From: Tigriopus japonicus
Lineage: Eukaryota; Arthropoda; Copepoda; Harpacticoida; Harpacticidae
Length of the DNA: 64,000 nt
Direction of reading: 5' to 3'
Assembly: GCA_010645155.1 (NCBI GenBank)
Contig: CM021323.1
Span: 2,602,872-2,666,871 of the forward strand
The position numbers were made by a program, and so were the translations under genes. Below are positions 60,168-64,000 of this stretch, in pieces; the first letter of the stretch is position 1; each line of letters begins with the position of its first letter. The notes under the pieces are model-generated. The model had not been told where the DNA came from. It did not search any database and saw nothing but the letters and a program-made list of their open reading frames with translations.

Positions 60168-61534
60168 CACTTTCGTATCACCTCAACTCCAATCTGCAAG
60201 AGACTGAGCCCCCTTGAGCCTGGAATGATTGTGGATCATCTTGGGAGGTGAGAAATGTTGCCCTCTGGCATCCAAACATACAGACCGACGACTGCCTTGG
60301 AGTGTTAATACAAACCATCTCCTAGTAATAGACGTTAAAACATTTTGGTTTTGCTTAGGATTATCTGTAAAATAGAGCCACGAGCATGATTATAAACCCC
60401 AAGTTATGACATTTATTTATTTAGATGCCCTTGGGTATTATTTGATGTCCAGAATTGATCTTAATTCGCTTTCATTCCACTTCACATTCGAAAAGAATTG
60501 ATAGTTGTTTCCGTTGAATCTACGACTGCCCAAATTTTAGAAGAGTTCAAAGGCAATTCAAACGAGCCTCCCAAATGACCCAGTGAACTGGACTAGAAAA
60601 GCCTGCTATTTCTTGCCTTTGTTCAGTGAAAAAATGTAAAGGATTGAACTCGAAAACCCCACTCCATATAGTTAATCACATTCCCTTCTGTCAGACTGCC
60701 TCAATAAGACCTTATCGGTCTCATTATGCGTGTACTACTCGCTTCGTTGGCAAGGACTGCATCAGCCTTTCCGTCTTTCGTCTAAATCAGAGAGGCATGA
60801 ATCCGGTGAATGTGGTTTGGGATCCACGGAAGGTCGACAGACTCCAGCCTGTCAAATAACCCACCTACCTACCTTGCAACCAACCAACCTTCCTTCCCAC
60901 CTTCCACCACTATGTACAATAGAAAATCCAATTTGAGTGCTCTTTGGGAAGACAGAGAGAGAGAGAAGGAACCCTCAAATTTGGCCTTCAGTGGCTTTAC
61001 ATCTTCAGCCGGGAATCCGTTCAGTTTTTAGTCAAGGATATTCTATTGTGTTTTAAGGATAGTTTTCCCTTCAAAGCCCGTCGCTTCAAGAACAACTTAC
61101 GTCATGTAATGTTTGTACGTTGAATGAACAGATTAGCTTTTGTTCATCCAGTAATGATGTTCACGTACTAGAAGGCCAGGGAAATGAAGGAAATTAAAGA
61201 ACTTCATGTACAAAGAAGCGAAAACTTGACGCTAGCGACAGGAATTTTGCAAAAAGGCGAACTTCGAAAAAAGCCCAACAAGTCAAGAGGCTATTGGCAA
61301 AATACGGCAGCATTGGCCTACCATACCAAAAAATGACAAATTGCAAAGCTTGACGCACTTTCCTAACGAAAATGAAGATCAAACATTATCTCATAAACAT
61401 ATATGCCATAAATTTTTGCAATTTTTTTTTCTTGCAAAAAGACTTTGGGCATCTTTACATCTTTACAGATTCAATTCTGCCACCAAAATATTTGATATTT
61501 TTTCTCTTTGTGGTTAATACATTCTGTTTTTGTG

Positions 61535-62500
61535 TTTTTTTAAATGCCAAGACTTTTAATGGTGATTTCATGTCAGAGTATCAAAATGCAGATATTTTGT
61601 GAAGGTGTACATTTTACAGTAGCTCAAAAACTATATTAAATCACATAAAACTGTTGAAACCAACATATTTTCCAAAATCGTTTAATGGATGTCAGAAGGG
61701 TCCTTAGTTTTGCATTGAAGCAAAACTATCAAAATATATTGAAGAGATAATAATCAAATTAATAATAATTTGATAAATCAAATTAATAATAAATAACTAT
61801 CAGAGATAAAAGATTACTTTAAACTTTCAAAAAGCAACAAATAACTCACCCCATGAAATGCTCCAGTGGTGTGTTAAAGCATTAGCCAAGACCTATTATC
61901 TACTTTTTTAGCGTTAAAAACATAAGTAAATGATTTGTGCTTGCTTTTACTTGTGTCTATAATATATAAAAGAAAAAAATATATTTTATAGCTATATTAT
62001 GGTTTCTTCGTTATTTATATCAAACATAAAAAACTTAAGGTTAGATTTTGGTTATTCCAAATTTTGCAATTTTTGAAAGGAAAAATTTTCGTTGTAGAAG
62101 TATACAATTTTTTAAATACACACTTTTCTTTAAATGAATTCAAAATTAAAAAAATTCACCATAGAAAGGTTCATTGAAGAAAAAATAAACTCAAAACTGT
62201 CCACTTTAATTTAGTTTTAAGTCAAAATCAACCTTGACGAATTCATACAGAAACGGAAAAAACCATTTCTTTTTACAACATTCAAATTGTATATTGTATT
62301 TCTTGGCAAATGCTAAAAAATAGTTTAAAATTTGCAATTGATGCGGTTTTGGAAAACATCTTGGTTTTACAGGTTTTAAGCAATTTAACATGCTTATTTG
62401 AACCTTTGAAAAATGAACACCTTCACAAAATATCTCCATTATGACACTCTGACATTGAAAAATGTCATTGGAAGTCTTGACATTTGAGCAAACACTTTCA
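61535..62500. repeat. inverted pair of diverged coding-like fragments
   Basis: The plus strand at about 61535-61690 and the minus strand at about 62500-62345 share aligned blocks including TATTTTGTGAAGGTGT and TTTTCCAAAA. Their translations match as FCEGVHFTVAQ and FCEGVHFSKVQ. The minus copy is open for about 100 codons (62206-62508) and the plus copy has stops. This is probably remains of an unidentified transposon coding region. Confidence 0.6.
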
Positions 62501-62880
62501 TAGAGCACAGCTAACCACCATGTCTCCTTAAAACCACCAGACCTCCACTTACATGATTCAATTTAGGGTAATAGAGGACGTACCAATAACTGAACTTCCA
62601 ACTTGCCCAGAAGACACAAGAAAAATAAGAGCATTTCATAAGTGAAGATGTAATGTTCATGAAAGCTGTAGAAAACGTGCTTTACCGATTAATATTTTTC
62701 TAGCTCGTTTTCAACAGTTTTCGACTTTTTATGGATTTTAGGAGTAAATGTAAAATTTCCGAACTTTTTAGAAAATTCAGCCTCTCCAAATTTTTTACTG
62801 AACTCTGGCTTTTTTAATACAATTGTGTGTGGGACTGTCTTTAAAATCATTCCCCTTTTCAGGATTCACTTCTACGAAGT

Positions 62881-63189
62881 TTGGTGTTTTTTTCTGGAGG
62901 CCCTGTCTATGCTTTTGGTAGTCGATCAAAAAAAATGTTTCTGCGAGAAAAAGTGAAGAAAATGGAACTCGAAAATTCTAATCTTTCGCTAAATACAATT
63001 TCTTATGAGCATTTTTCAAAACAAATCTATAATAGCTTCATTCTAGGACATCTAAAAGAAGGCATTCCAAGTAATTATTTTATTAATCTATTGTGTAAGA
63101 TGTACTGTGTGTATTTTAGTGGCATCAACAAAATAAACTCGATATTGCAACGGTTTGAACAAGTCGAAAACTTTTGTAAAACCCTGTAA
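62881..63189 (+). pseudogene. unidentified open frame, possible transposon fragment
   Basis: A 102-codon open frame starting GGPVYAFGSRSKKMFLREKV, then Lys/Asn/Phe-rich sequence (ISYEHFSKQIYNSFILGHLK). It begins at a non-ATG codon. I do not recognise the family. It lies 400 bases from the inverted coding-like pair and may belong to the same element. In such AT-rich DNA, chance is also possible. Confidence 0.25.
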
Positions 63190-64000
63190 CCATTCGACAC
63201 AACCAGATTTTAAGGTCATTTTTCTTGAAGAAATTCCATCCCTTTCATTTGATAAATTTGATGTCGGCCGACTACATTGAACTAACTGTATGAATGAACC
63301 ATGGCACAACCTGCCAGGCTCAACTTAATGAATTTATTCATGTCCATTTCGTGACAGAATGCCTTCCCTACAAAGAATACCCTACAAAGAAATAATGTTA
63401 AATCAATTTGAAAGAGTGAGGCGCTTCTTGAAAACTATTCTAAAAATTGAGCTAATAAGTTATTTGCTAGGGGATGTATGCTTCAAGCATGCTTCATCAA
63501 ATGATTTCCCCCCTTTTTGGCATTTCAAATGCACTCAGGCGTGTGCATGACCTCAAATGAAAGCAGGATGCCATTTAGTAGATGGTTTAACCAAAATTAT
63601 CCACAAATTATGCCCTAACGGGTTTTAGATGACTAAAAGTCAACATTGTAAGCATGCTTGCGGCTTGACCCAGACAATCCTAACACGTATACAACTGAAG
63701 TTTAAGCTTCATTTAAGTTGGCAAACGTGGCTTGAACAATATTTGTTTTGTACGGGGGATATCCACGCTAAATTGGAAAACTGGGCTTGTAACTCATAAA
63801 ATGCCCGATTTCTTTATTTATGCTAAAAATGAAAATATATCTTTTTTGAGCAAATGTTATTTTACATGTTTTATTTGAAGACAACCCTGTTCTACGCTGT
63901 TCGAACTTATGATTTATTGGAGAAGGTATGTTAGGCAGCCCCTACACGTTTCAAAAAATTGGACGTCAAAAGCAAAAACACGTTCAAATCCAATATTTTG

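Larger units (their letters stand above)
60168..64000. other. upstream region of the GPCR gene, AT-rich, no intact gene seen
   Basis: The first few hundred bases should hold the GPCR promoter; I cannot place it. From about 61100 the sequence is very AT-rich and carries an inverted pair of coding-like fragments (61535-61690 and 62345-62500). A plus-strand open frame of 102 codons is at 62881-63189. No RNA gene is recognised. Confidence 0.55.

Noticed and set aside
1..64000. CRISPR arrays, operons, ribosome binding sites, rRNA and tRNA genes
   Set aside because: None seen. The window is animal nuclear DNA. tRNA genes cannot be excluded without a structure search.

Overview
This is a eukaryotic nuclear window, almost certainly from an arthropod. 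A crustacean such as a copepod would fit, but that is inference from gene content, moderate GC and many 60-80 base introns, not proof. The sequence shows GT-AG introns, AATAAA signals, transposon fossils and two assembly gaps (6748-7304 and 37704-37774). There is no prokaryotic organisation.

Left end (1-6747): three housekeeping genes packed tightly. Slingshot cofilin phosphatase lies on + as one long uninterrupted coding block. PCID2, a TREX-2 mRNA-export subunit, lies on + in three exons. UBXN7, a p97/VCP cofactor, lies on - and its 5' end is lost in the first gap. The 3' ends of PCID2 and UBXN7 converge to within a few tens of bases.

Region 7305-12830 is transposon-rich. It holds a hAT transposase whose visible part is interrupted by a single stop codon, AT-rich spacer, and a decayed LINE reverse transcriptase carrying a perfect inverted duplication.

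Region 13258-47373 (-) is one complete Dscam-like cell-adhesion gene. I resolved 33 coding exons by hand. All intron phases agree and the total is 5739 bases (1912 residues plus stop). The order is signal peptide, Ig1-Ig9, FN1-FN4, Ig10, FN5-FN6, one membrane helix and a short tail. The exons for Ig2, Ig3 and Ig7, which are multiplied into arrays in hypervariable arthropod Dscam1, each occur once. The gene is therefore a conventional Dscam-L type, yet its longest introns lie around those same domains.

Region 47374-55068 is intergenic and repeat-rich. It includes a striking 1.13 kb foldback element (52810-53940) that shares sequence with the hAT neighbourhood at 7.7 kb.

Region 55069-60167 (-) is an eight-exon orphan rhodopsin-class GPCR (769 residues) with an unusually long tail. 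Its second intron carries two more small inverted-repeat elements. Region 60168-64000 is AT-rich with a pair of diverged, inverted, coding-like repeat copies.

Slingshot (actin turnover), Dscam (neuronal adhesion) and the GPCR could all act in neurons or at the cell surface, but nothing in the sequence indicates co-regulation. They look like ordinary neighbours.
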